DNA from: Streptomyces achromogenes
GTDB taxonomy: Bacteria; Actinomycetota; Actinomycetes; Streptomycetales; Streptomycetaceae
NCBI RefSeq assembly: GCF_030816715.1
Contig: NZ_JAUSYH010000001.1
Span: 3,844,001-3,908,000, forward strand
DNA: 64,000 nucleotides
Direction: 5' to 3'
Below, piece by piece: positions 43,083 through 50,953 of the stretch. Position 1 is the stretch's first letter. Each line of letters opens with the position of its first letter. Made by a program: the position numbers and the translations under genes. The notes beneath the pieces are model-generated. The model was not told the DNA's origin. It did not search any database and saw nothing but the letters and a program-made list of their open reading frames with translations.

Positions 43083-44006
43083 TCATTTCATCTGGCGGCG
43101 GGCCCGTTTCAGCTCGCCGTCGATGGCCCAGGCGTCGGCAACCGGTCCGAGGTGGCCCAGCTTGTCGGGGTTGATGACCGAGCGGATGGCCTGGACCTGC
43201 CCGTCGTGCACGTCGAGGGTGAGGGCATGGAGGACCTTGCCGTCCCGGTCGTGAAAGATGGCGCCGGGTTGGCCGTTGACCTCATGCGGCTCGAACGTCA
43301 CGTCGATCCGGGCCAGCAACGGGAAAACGGAAGCCAGCAGCCGAGCCACGTTCTCGGCGCCGACGACGGCCCTGGCCAGCTGCGGAGCCTTGCCGCCGCC
43401 GTCCCCGACCATCTGCACGTCGGCGGCCAGTAGATCCCGCAGGCCGGTGACATCGCCTTCGCGGAGCGCGTCGAAGAATCGCGTCGCCAACTCCTGCCGC
43501 TCCTGACGGTCCGCTTCGAACCGCGGCCGCCCGGCCCGCATGTGCCGCCGTGCCCGTACCAGCAGCTGCCGGCACGCCGCCTCCGAACGCCCCACCGCCG
43601 AGGCGACGTCGTCGAAACCGAAGCCGAACACCTCCCGCAGCACGAACACCGACCGCTCCAGCGGGCTGAGCCGCTCCAGAAGCAACAGCGCCGCCATCGA
43701 CACCGAGTCGGCCAGCTCCGCCGAGCGTGCCGGATCCTGATATGGATCGCTCAGCAGCGGCTCGGGGAACCACGGGCCCACGTACGCCTCTCGACGCACC
43801 CGCGCGGAGCGCAGCACGTCGATCGAGATCCGCGTCACCGTGGCGGACAGAAACGCCTTGACCGACGTGGGAACGGTCGTCGAGCCGTCGAAGCGAAGCC
43901 ATGTCTCCTGCACCGCGTCCTCGGCCTCGCTCACGCTGCCGAGAATCCGGTAGGCGATCGAGAACAACAGGGACCGTAACTCTTGGAACTCCTCGACCTT
44001 GTTCAC
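43083..44006 (-). CDS. ECF41-type sigma factor with SnoaL-like C-terminal domain (SigJ-like)
   Basis: A 307-residue ECF sigma factor, GTG start at 44006 behind GAGGAGG. Region 2 has LRSLLFSIAYRILGSVSEAEDAVQETWLRF. Region 4 has LSPLERSVFVLREVFGFGFDDVASAVGRSEAACRQLLVRARRHM. The C-terminal SnoaL-like extension (about 185-300) carries DGGGKAPQLARAVVGAENVARLL and the NPDKL motif that tunes ECF41 activity in place of an anti-sigma factor. It is downstream of an AhpD-like gene, the usual ECF41 partner, and a matching ECF41 promoter precedes that gene. Confidence 0.93.
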   Translation of the reverse strand: MNKVEEFQELRSLLFSIAYRILGSVSEAEDAVQETWLRFDGSTTVPTSVKAFLSATVTRISIDVLRSARVRREAYVGPWFPEPLLSDPYQDPARSAELADSVSMAALLLLERLSPLERSVFVLREVFGFGFDDVASAVGRSEAACRQLLVRARRHMRAGRPRFEADRQERQELATRFFDALREGDVTGLRDLLAADVQMVGDGGGKAPQLARAVVGAENVARLLASVFPLLARIDVTFEPHEVNGQPGAIFHDRDGKVLHALTLDVHDGQVQAIRSVINPDKLGHLGPVADAWAIDGELKRARRQMK

Positions 44007-44153
44007 GCCGCGTCCTCCTCGAGTTCTTCCCACCCGGCCGTATTTCCCGTCGCGGGGACGTTCCGGTGATCTTGACGTCCGTCGGAGGGGCCGCGCAACG
44101 GCCCTGTGCCGGGGACTTGCGACAGTGCCCCCGGGCGGATCACCGATGGCCGT

Positions 44154-44627
44154 TCAGTGGAACTGCCCTACCTCGTAGTCGCCGGCAGGCTGCTGGGCGA
44201 TGATGTTCAGCCGGTTCGCCGTGTTCGTGAAGGAGACCAGGAGCACCAGGGCGGTGAGCTGCTCCTCGTCGTAGTGCTGCGCGGCACGCGCCCAGACCTC
44301 GTCGCTGACCCCGCCGGCCGCGTCCGCGACCCGGGTGCCCTGCTCCGCCAGCTCCAGCGCGGCACGCTCGGCCTCGGTGAAGACCGTGGCCTCCCGCCAC
44401 GCCGTCACCAGGTGCAGCCGCGCCATGGTCTCACCGGCCGCGGCTGCCTCCTTGGTGTGCATGTCGATACAGACGGCGCAGCCGTTGATCTGGCTCACGC
44501 GCAGCGCCACGAGCTCCTGTGTGACGGCCGGCAGCGGCGACTCCTTGAGCGTCCTGCCCGCCGACATGAGGTGCTTGAGGGCCTTGGCGGCGGTCGGGTA
44601 GGCGAAGTAGTTCAGTCGCGCGTCCAT
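44154..44627 (-). CDS. AhpD-like carboxymuconolactone decarboxylase-family protein
   Basis: A 157-residue protein with the CMD/AhpD core ALRVSQINGCAVCIDMHTKEA, where Cys50, Cys53 and His57 form the thiol redox centre. Relatives act as peroxidases or thiol-disulfide carriers. ECF41 sigma factors are regularly paired with such a gene (the COE group). It lies 147 bp upstream of the ECF41 gene on the same strand and behind an ECF41 promoter, so it is the predicted main target. Confidence 0.9.
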   Translation of the reverse strand: MDARLNYFAYPTAAKALKHLMSAGRTLKESPLPAVTQELVALRVSQINGCAVCIDMHTKEAAAAGETMARLHLVTAWREATVFTEAERAALELAEQGTRVADAAGGVSDEVWARAAQHYDEEQLTALVLLVSFTNTANRLNIIAQQPAGDYEVGQFH

Positions 44628-44676
44628 TGCGTTCTCCTCCGTGCTCGGTTCTCTTCCGTGCTCATCGGTGGCTACG

Positions 44677-44788
44677 CCCCTGGGACGAGACAGCCCAACG
44701 CCCTGTGACACCGACGTGTGTGATCCACGTCTCCCCGGACTCGGGTGTTCGGGGATGGCACAGGCGGGGTGCTGTCTCGTCCCAGGGG
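44677..44788. repeat. Perfect 18-bp inverted repeat, 112 bp overall
   Basis: CCCCTGGGACGAGACAGC (44677-44694) is the exact reverse complement of 44771-44788. Each arm contains the CGTC -10 box, in opposite directions. The right arm is preceded by TGGCACA (44756-44762) at 15 bp, a weaker ECF41-like -35. It may be a symmetric divergent promoter or a small mobile (MITE-like) element. Confidence 0.8.
44684..44710 (-). promoter_or_regulatory. ECF41 promoter of the AhpD-like gene
   Basis: On the minus strand TGTCACA (44710-44704), 16 bp, CGTC (44687-44684). This is the published ECF41 consensus (TGTCACA and CGTC). The predicted start is about 50 nt before the AhpD-like ATG. Confidence 0.85.
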
Positions 44789-45013
44789 GAGCAGGCAATC
44801 CTGGAACAAGGAGCTGATGACGAACTCCAGCGCGGCTCCGGTGGCGCGGTCCCGCCAGCGACAACCTGAGAGTTCAGGCCGGTGACGTGGTGCGCGGCGC
44901 GCGGCGCGTACGGCCGCGTCCGACACCGACGACATGGCTCGACGTCCTGCCGTCCCGCTGCCGGCGCTCCGCATCGCGCCCTCACGTCGGGCCCGCGTCG
45001 GGACGGGAGAGGG

Positions 45014-45098
45014 TGGCCATGGCCCGGATTCGAACCGGGGTTTCCGCGTAGGGGCGAACCCCCGTGCGACGTCCTGGGCCGCTGAACGACTCATGGCC
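45014..45098 (-). pseudogene. tRNA-like relic, Glu-like D arm, UUCG tetraloop instead of anticodon loop
   Basis: Ends GGCCATG and CATGGCC pair perfectly over seven bases. The D region TCGTTCAGCGGCCCAGGACG resembles tRNA-Glu, and CCCGG-TTCGAAT-CCGGG is a standard T arm. Between them, where an anticodon arm should be, is a GGGGG-TTCG-CCCCT hairpin inside CGC...GCG. No anticodon can be assigned, so it cannot be a normal tRNA. It could be a decayed tRNA or an unusual structured RNA. Confidence 0.45.
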
Positions 45099-45280
45099 GG
45101 GGGAATCGTACTGACGCACGGCCTGGCGAGCCCACCTCTTTTCAGACAGAGCGGCCGTTGTCGGCTGTCCGGCTGTCCGCATGTCTCCGCCGAGCGCACA
45201 GGGGGCCGCCGAGCGCCCTGGCGAACCTTCAGGAAGGCACCGCGTACAACAAAGACTCGCCAGCTCGTCTTGATACGGAG

Positions 45281-45311
45281 TCTCAAGTAGAGGTAGAGTC
45301 CCTCTCAAGTA
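45281..45311. promoter_or_regulatory. TCTCAAGTA direct repeats before the SDR gene
   Basis: TCTCAAGTA at 45281-45289 and 45303-45311, 22 bp apart (two helical turns), followed by an imperfect palindrome CGTTTCGAACG before the start at 45337. Candidate operator; the regulator is not in view. Confidence 0.4.
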
Positions 45312-45336
45312 CTTCGTTTCGAACGAAAGTGTTGAC

Positions 45337-46161
45337 ATGAGCAAGATCTGGTTCATCACCGGTTCCTCGCGCGGCTTCGGCCGCCAGTTCACCCAGGCCG
45401 CCCTGGAGCGCGGCGACAAGGTCGCCGCCACCGCCCGCAACACCGACTCCCTCGCGGACCTGGTCGCCACGTACGGCGACGCGATGCTGCCGCTGACCCT
45501 GGACGTCACCGACAAGGCGGCCGCCACCGAGGCCGTGCAGCGTGCGCACGACCACTTCGGACGCCTGGACGTGATCGTCAACAACGCCGGCTACGGACTG
45601 TTCGGCGCGGTCGAGGAGCTGACGGAGCAGCAGGTCCGCGACCAGATGGAGACCAACTTCCACGGTGCCCTGTGGGTCACCCAGGCCGCCCTGCCCCTCC
45701 TGCGCGAGCAGGGCAGCGGCCACATCGTGCAGATCTCCACCGTCGGCGGCGTCGTCTCCTTCCCCAACCTGGGCGGGTACAACGCCTCCAAGTGGGCCCT
45801 GGAGGGTCTTACCGAAGCGCTCGCAGGGGAGGTCGCCGGCTTCGGCGTCAAGGTCACCCTCGTCGAGCCCGGCGGCTTCGAGACCGACTGGGCCGGCTCC
45901 TCCGCCGTCTTCGCGGAGCAGCTGCCCGCCTACGACGAGCTGCGCGCGGCGGTCGCCGCGAGCTGGGGCGACGTCAAGTCCGGCGACCCGAACGCCGCAG
46001 GGGCGGCCCTGCTCAAGGTCGTGGACGCCGAGAACCCGCCCCTGCGCGTCTTCTTCGGCACCGCCCCGCATTACATCGTCCCGCAGGTCTACGCCGAGCG
46101 GCTGAAGACCTGGGAGGAGTGGGCCGACGTGTCCGCCCAGGCTCAGGGCGCCGCCGTATAA
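45337..46161 (+). CDS. Short-chain dehydrogenase/reductase (classical SDR)
   Basis: A 274-residue oxidoreductase. The NAD(P) site is WFITGSSRGFGRQF (TGxxxGxG). NNAGYGLFG, catalytic Ser in QISTVGGVV and YNASKWALEG (Tyr-x-x-x-Lys) complete the site. EPGGFETDW closes the substrate loop. An Arg in GSSRGFG suggests NADP preference. The gene is monocistronic and lies across from the ECF41/AhpD pair, whose usual partners include such oxidoreductases. The substrate is unknown. Confidence 0.9.
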   Translation: MSKIWFITGSSRGFGRQFTQAALERGDKVAATARNTDSLADLVATYGDAMLPLTLDVTDKAAATEAVQRAHDHFGRLDVIVNNAGYGLFGAVEELTEQQVRDQMETNFHGALWVTQAALPLLREQGSGHIVQISTVGGVVSFPNLGGYNASKWALEGLTEALAGEVAGFGVKVTLVEPGGFETDWAGSSAVFAEQLPAYDELRAAVAASWGDVKSGDPNAAGAALLKVVDAENPPLRVFFGTAPHYIVPQVYAERLKTWEEWADVSAQAQGAAV

Positions 46162-46888
46162 CCACACGGCGACACCACCGGAACCCGCGGAGCACACCAC
46201 CGGAGCGGCTCCTCGGCGTGGGTCACCTGAACCACCACGCCGGAGGTGCCGCGGCCCGGCCAGGCACCGGCACCGGCACCGGCACCGGCCCACCCTTCCG
46301 GTTTTCCCCCTACGCGGGCCCCGACAACGCCGCCGACGCGGCGCGCCTGGTGCGCGGTCCACGTGCGCGGGGCGTCATGCGGCTGAGTGCGGGGGAAGTC
46401 GTCGTCGAAGCCGACACGGTCACCCTCCCGGTCGGCGTCGACGGGGAGCACACCGTGCTGCCCTCACCCGTCGTTTGCCGCTGCACACCCGGGGCGCTGC
46501 GGGTCCGCGTGCCACGCCGTCGCCCCGGCGCGCCCGCCGCGTCGGTCACCGCCGGCTCCGGAGAGCCGCGACCGGCCACCGACGCCCGTGCCACGCCGCG
46601 GCGCGCGACGGCCGAACCGGCCTGGGCCTCGGACGCAGGGTGCCGAACACCGGCCCCGGGCACCGGACACCGGACACCGGACAGGACGAGATCCGCCGCG
46701 TCCGCCGCGTGGCGCCGTTCCTTCTCCACTCGATCCCCCGTCCCCCGTCCCCCGTCCCCCGCCCCCGTGGCCTGTCCCCCGTCCCCCGTGGCGCCCGTCG
46801 TGCACGTCTCGTGTCTCCCGTGGCCGACCGCCGAGGGTGGCTGCCGGCTCGCACCCGGGCCCGGCGGACGACGTCCCGCCCCGTACGG
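46162..46888. other. 727-bp low-complexity region with a lipid-kinase relic
   Basis: Simple repeats dominate: CACCGG units near 46265-46290, ACCGGAC near 46665-46690 and GTCCCCC units near 46735-46795. Apart from the kinase relic at 46311-46548 I see no gene. Confidence 0.6.
46311..46548 (+). pseudogene. C-terminal relic of a diacylglycerol-kinase-like protein
   Basis: One frame reads RGVMRLSAGEVVVEADTVTL, then PVGVDGEHTVLPSPV and PGALRVRVPRRRPGAP. This matches, from memory, the C-terminal beta-domain of Streptomyces diacylglycerol/lipid kinases (VxVDGE...LPTPV...PGALRVRVPRDRPGAP). The N-terminal kinase domain is absent and the frame continues into repeats. It is a remnant. Confidence 0.5.
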
Positions 46889-47980
46889 CTACTTGAGTTC
46901 GGCGGCGGTGTAGTAGCCCCCCGCGACCAGCACGTAGTTGTAGTTGCTCTTGTCGACGCTGGTCGGTTGCAGCAGGTAGGCGGACACGGCCTTCACGCCG
47001 TTCTTGTAGCCCAGCCTGTTGTTCACCTTCGGCGTCTTGCCGGTGAGGATGTCGTTGGCCATGTCGGCCGCCGCCGAGGCGAGTTGGCGGACGTCCTTGT
47101 ACACGGTCTGCGACTGCTCGCCCGCGATGATCGACTTGATCGACGCCAGTTCGGCGTCCTGACCGGTGATGACCGGCAGCGGCTTGCTGTTGGAGCCGTA
47201 GCCGTCCGCCTTCAGCGCGTTCAGGACGCCGATGGAGATGCCGTCGTACGGCGACAGGACCGCGTCGACCTTCTTGCTCCCGTACGAGTCGGCGAGGACT
47301 TCGTTCATGCGCTTGCGCGCGGTGGGGCCGTCCCAGCGCAGGGTGGTGACGTCCTTGAGCGCGGTCTGGCCGGACTGGACGATCAACTGCTTGTTGTCCA
47401 GGTACGGCTGCAGAAGGTGCATCGCGCCCTCGAAGAAGTACTGGGTGTTGTTGTCGTCGGGAGAACCGGCGAAAATCTCGATGTTGAACGGTCCCTTTCC
47501 GTCCTCCAGGCCGAGCTTGTCGATGATGTAAAGCGCCTGCAGCCGGCCGACCTGCTCGTTGTCGAAGGAGACGTAGTAGTCGACGTTGGCGGTGCCGAGG
47601 ATGAGCCGGTCGTAGGAGATCACCGGTATTTTCGCGGCGGCGGCCTCCTCGAGCACGCCGTTCAGCGACTTGTTGTCGATGGCCGCGATGATCAGGGCGT
47701 CCACGCCCTGCTTGATCAGGGCCTGGATCTGGGAGACCTGCGTCTTCGGGTTGTCCTGCCCGTAGACCAGCTGGGTCTGGTAGCCGTAGCCCTTCAGGTC
47801 CTTGACGACGCTCTTGCCGTCGGTCAGCCAGCGCTCGGAGGCCTGGGTCGGCATCGCGATGCCGATGGTGCCGCCCTTGGTCTTGTCCCCGCTGCTGCTG
47901 GTCTCGCCGCAGGCGGACAGGGAGAGGGAGAGGGAGGCGACTCCCGTCATGGCGGCGAGGAAGGCTCTTCGGTTGCGCAT
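46889..47980 (-). CDS. ChvE-like multiple-sugar-binding lipoprotein, orphan
   Basis: A 363-residue binding protein of the CUT2 (ribose/ChvE) class. The signal peptide ends SLSACGET with a lipid-modified Cys. The core has IGIAMPTQASERWLTDGKSVV, YGQDNPKTQVSQIQALIKQGVDALIIAAIDNKSLNGVL and DGPTARKRMNEVLADSYG. Relatives bind xylose, glucose, arabinose or galactose for the MmsAB-type transporter. No ATPase or permease gene lies on either side, so it is orphaned here or serves a transporter elsewhere. The upstream leader is unusually long. Confidence 0.9.
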   Translation of the reverse strand: MRNRRAFLAAMTGVASLSLSLSACGETSSSGDKTKGGTIGIAMPTQASERWLTDGKSVVKDLKGYGYQTQLVYGQDNPKTQVSQIQALIKQGVDALIIAAIDNKSLNGVLEEAAAAKIPVISYDRLILGTANVDYYVSFDNEQVGRLQALYIIDKLGLEDGKGPFNIEIFAGSPDDNNTQYFFEGAMHLLQPYLDNKQLIVQSGQTALKDVTTLRWDGPTARKRMNEVLADSYGSKKVDAVLSPYDGISIGVLNALKADGYGSNSKPLPVITGQDAELASIKSIIAGEQSQTVYKDVRQLASAAADMANDILTGKTPKVNNRLGYKNGVKAVSAYLLQPTSVDKSNYNYVLVAGGYYTAAELK

Positions 47981-48699
47981 GGCGATCGTTCCTAGTTTCT
48001 CGTCGTTGAGGGGGGTGAGTGACGGAGTGTCAGCCGTCGGTGGGGAGGAATGCGGTGGGTCGGCGGGCCGCCGAGGAGGCCTCGGCGAGCGGGTCGCGCG
48101 CGGGCCGGACGCGCCGCACCCGCACCCGCTCCCGCACCCGCTCCCGCTCCCGCTGGGTGTGCGGGAGCGGGTTGCAGGGCGGGGGCGCCGCACGGGCGGG
48201 CGCCCGGCGCGCGCCCGGCCCGGCTCGACGGCGGGCGGAACTGCTTCGGGTGGCACGGTGCGGCGCGGGCGAGGTGCTCGGCGTCCTCGTGGGCGCACGC
48301 GGCCGCCGAGGTCGTCGGGGATCGTGGTGCGCCGGATCCGACAGCCGTGGACGGCCGGCGGATCTCGCAGGAACCGGCCGAAGGGCATGAGAGGCGCGAG
48401 GAGCGCGAGGAGCACGAGGAGCACGAACGGAGAGGGGGGCGCGGGGGGCGGACCGCCCAGGGGGTCGCCCGGGGCGGATTTCGGACGCCCCGGTGGTCCG
48501 CAGATCACCGAAAGGGGCCCTCGCGTGGCCGCGCACGCGGATTTCGCCCGCTCCACTCACCGGTTTGCCGGTACGCACCTGTAAACACCTCAGGCTGTGC
48601 CACCGGTTTCCGGTCACGAGTGTGCTGACTCCGGTGGTGCGCAGGGCACTTGCCTCTCAACCGTTCGAAATTTCGTCACCTGGTCAGAATGCTGGCGCG

Positions 48700-48728
48700 A
48701 CACTAAAAGGGGGTGCGCAAGGTGTCAA
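48700..48728 (-). promoter_or_regulatory. Vegetative promoter reading toward the ChvE-like gene
   Basis: On the minus strand TTGACA (48728-48723), 17 bp, TAGTGT (48705-48700). The start would be near 48693, giving a leader of about 710 nt before the binding-protein gene. GAACG-N4-CGTTC at 48735-48748 sits just upstream of the -35 box and could be an operator. Confidence 0.65.
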
Positions 48729-49042
48729 CGGGGCGAACGAAAACGTTCTCCTAAGGTGTTTAAAATCGCTTTCGGGCGCCCCGAGAACTGGCGGAGGACG
48801 GGATTCCGGGGTCACGCTCCCGCCTGACCAGCAGTGGGCCTGTCACGCCGCCGCGCGACCGCGGCCCTGGCGACGCCGTCCCGCCGGAAGGCCCCGCCGT
48901 CCCGCCGGAAGGCCCCGCCCTCGCGCCGGAAAGCCCGCTGTCACGCCGGGAACACCTCGCGCATGACACGGGGCAGGCGGGCCGCCGCAGGGACGCCGAG
49001 CACCGCGACAGGAGTCACCCCCACGCGCACTGCTTGCCCTTG

Positions 49043-49059
49043 ATACCCCCCAGGGGTAT
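49043..49059. promoter_or_regulatory. CsoR-type copper operator
   Basis: ATACCCCCCAGGGGTAT, the pseudo-palindrome with flanking ATA/TAT and C/G tracts bound by CsoR-family copper sensors. It ends nine bases before the start codon, so bound protein would block transcription or initiation directly. Confidence 0.8.
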
Positions 49060-49068
49060 ACAGGAGGC

Positions 49069-49650
49069 ATGTCTCACGACGATGACGACGACCACGACGA
49101 GCCCCCCGAGCACGACCGGACCCACCGCCACGACCACTCCGGCGGGCACGAACAGGCCGGCGGGCACGTACAAGCCGGCCGGCCCGGGCACCACTCGCGA
49201 CCCCGCGGCCATGCCTCCTGGGCCATGGCCGTGACGGCGACGCTGCACTGCCTGACCGGGTGCGCCGTCGGCGAGATCCTCGGCATGGTCATCGGCACCG
49301 CCCTCGGCTGGGGCAACGTGCCGACCATGGTCGTCGCGATCCTCCTCGCGTTCCTCTTCGGCTACTCCCTCACTCTGCTCTCGGTGCGCCGGGCGGGCCT
49401 GGACCTCCGGGCCGCCGTCAGGGTGGCGCTGGCCGCCGACACCGTCTCGATCGCCGTGATGGAGCTGGTCGACAACGCGATCGTCGCCTTCACACCGGGA
49501 GCGATGGACGCCCAGCTGTCGGACGGGCTGTTCTGGGCGGCCCTTCTCGGCGGCTTCGTGGCGGCCTTCCTGATCACGACGCCGGTGAACAAGTGGATGA
49601 TCGCCCGCGGCAAGGGCCACGCCGTCGCCCACACCCACGCCCACGGCTGA
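49069..49650 (+). CDS. DUF4396 membrane protein with metal-binding-like His-rich N-terminus
   Basis: A 193-residue membrane protein, ATG preceded by AGGAGG. The first 50 residues are rich in His and Asp (HDDDDDHDEPPEHDRTHRHD and later HH/HS repeats). Four helices follow: ATLHCLTGCAVGEILGMVIG, VVAILLAFLFGYSLTLLSV, VALAADTVSIAVMELVDNAIV and LFWAALLGGFVAAFLITTPVN. It ends AVAHTHAHG, again histidine-rich. Cys-containing LHCLTGCAVGE is typical of DUF4396. With the CsoR operator in front it is likely a copper-responsive transport or buffering protein, but no biochemical role is known. Confidence 0.85.
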   Translation: MSHDDDDDHDEPPEHDRTHRHDHSGGHEQAGGHVQAGRPGHHSRPRGHASWAMAVTATLHCLTGCAVGEILGMVIGTALGWGNVPTMVVAILLAFLFGYSLTLLSVRRAGLDLRAAVRVALAADTVSIAVMELVDNAIVAFTPGAMDAQLSDGLFWAALLGGFVAAFLITTPVNKWMIARGKGHAVAHTHAHG

Positions 49651-49657
49651 GGCGGCC

Positions 49658-50848
49658 TCACCCGACCGGACCCGTGCGCGCCGTGAGCCGTTCGCCGGCT
49701 CGCCCCGCGCAGTGCAGCGCCAGGGTCACCGCGACCGACGCCAGGGCCATCGCCGTCATCGCCGTGGCCGGCGAGGTGAGTTGGGCCGCCGTGCCCGCAA
49801 GGGCCGCGCCCACGCCCTGCATGGTGAGCATCCCGGACGAGTGCAGCCCCAGGGCGTGACCGCTGAGTTCGGGCGGGGTGAGCGCCATCAGCCTTTCCTG
49901 CTGGACCAGGCTCGCGCCGAAGCCGACGGAGGCGAGGGCGGCGCAGGCGGCGGCCAGCGGCAGAGCCGGATGCAGGGCGAACAGGGCGTAGGGCGCGGCC
50001 AGCAGGAGCAGCAGCGGGGTCGCCAGCCGGGTGCGCGCCGCCGCCGGGACCAGCCTGCCGATCGTCACGTCGCCGACCAGCATTCCCAGCGCGGCGCAGG
50101 CGAACAGCGTGCCCGCCGCGCCCGGGGCGTACGGCACGAACAGGGCCTCGCAGCCGACGACCAGGCCGTTGGGCAGCCACAGCCCCAGGTAGGTGAGGCG
50201 GCGGGGGCGGGAGGACCACAGGACGGCGTTGGTGCGCCGGGTCGCGGCGGCGGAGGGGCGTCCGGCGGCGCGCGGCGGGCGGGCGGTCAGCCCCAGCCGG
50301 GCGACCGCGGCGGCGACGGCGTACAGCAGGGCGGCGAGCAGCAGGGTCCGGGGTGCGGAGAGCGCCGCCACCAGCACGCCGCCGGCCGCGTATCCGGTGA
50401 TCTGCATCAGCCCGTGCAGGATGTTGAACAGCGAACGCCCGGGCAGATAGCCGTCCTTGGTGAGGATCTCGTTCAGCAGTCCCCAGCGGACCCCGCCGCC
50501 GAGCGAGGCGATCAGCCCCTGCAGCAGGACGACGGCGAGGACGCCGAAGACGGGCAGGCCCGGGGCTGCCAGGACGCCGGTGGTGACGGCGAACCCGAGC
50601 GAGATCCCTGCCAGCGTCGCCCTCGGGGGCAGCCGGTCGGAACCGGAGAGGAGCAGGGTCGCGCCCAGCACCTGGGCGAGCGAGGGACCGAACATGCTCA
50701 TCGCCGACAGCAGCGGCGAGTCGGTGGCCCGGTAGACCAGCGTGCCGAGGGCCAGCCCGCCCACCGTCGAGGCGGCGGTGTGCGCGGCGGAGGAGAGGAA
50801 GAGGGGAGTGAACTCGGGGGTGCGCAACAGCGGTCGGTATCGGGGCAT
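49658..50848 (-). CDS. MFS transporter, 12-helix
   Basis: A 396-residue transporter. It shows LFLSSAAHTAASTVGGLALGTLVYRAT, then DRLPPRATLAGISLGFAV and GGGVRWGLLNEILTKDGYLPGRSLFN. Motif A is weak; the general shape is that of drug-export MFS proteins. It converges with the DUF4396 gene (8-bp gap) and diverges from an ArsR-like regulator with 105 bp between starts. A 20-bp palindrome lies in that gap, so that regulator is its likely repressor. Confidence 0.85.
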   Translation of the reverse strand: MPRYRPLLRTPEFTPLFLSSAAHTAASTVGGLALGTLVYRATDSPLLSAMSMFGPSLAQVLGATLLLSGSDRLPPRATLAGISLGFAVTTGVLAAPGLPVFGVLAVVLLQGLIASLGGGVRWGLLNEILTKDGYLPGRSLFNILHGLMQITGYAAGGVLVAALSAPRTLLLAALLYAVAAAVARLGLTARPPRAAGRPSAAATRRTNAVLWSSRPRRLTYLGLWLPNGLVVGCEALFVPYAPGAAGTLFACAALGMLVGDVTIGRLVPAAARTRLATPLLLLLAAPYALFALHPALPLAAACAALASVGFGASLVQQERLMALTPPELSGHALGLHSSGMLTMQGVGAALAGTAAQLTSPATAMTAMALASVAVTLALHCAGRAGERLTARTGPVG

Positions 50849-50886
50849 GCGCGGAGTCTCGGACGGCGTCCAGCCGGCCGGTTATT

Positions 50887-50906
50887 GTTTCGCGGTCGTG
50901 CGAAAC
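50887..50906. promoter_or_regulatory. Palindrome in the MFS/ArsR divergent promoter
   Basis: GTTTCGC (50887-50893), 6 bp, GCGAAAC (50900-50906): perfect 7-bp arms midway between the two start codons. Candidate operator for the ArsR-like regulator. Confidence 0.6.
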
Positions 50907-50953
50907 GTCATGCGCGAGATCGTGCGCAAGGTCGTCCGGGACGGAGGGGTCGC

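Larger units (their letters stand above)
44628..45336. other. 709-bp intergenic region between AhpD-like and SDR genes
   Basis: No protein gene is visible. It holds the ECF41 promoter, a perfect 18-bp inverted repeat, a tRNA-like relic and repeats before the SDR gene, listed separately. Confidence 0.6.
47981..49068. other. 1.09-kb region upstream of the sugar-binding gene
   Basis: No convincing gene. 48110-48170 is made of CACCCGCT/CTCCCG simple repeats. 48400-48450 has GAGGAGC-type repeats. 48875-48937 has a 21-bp unit (GCCGTCCCGCCGGAAGGCCCC) in two perfect copies and one degenerate one. A clear minus-strand promoter and an inverted repeat lie near 48700-48750. The CsoR operator of the next gene is at the right end. 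Confidence 0.6.

Noticed and set aside
43900..45000. A biosynthetic gene cluster around the SDR, AhpD-like and sigma genes
   Set aside because: No synthase, carrier protein or tailoring set is present; the genes fit the ECF41 module better.
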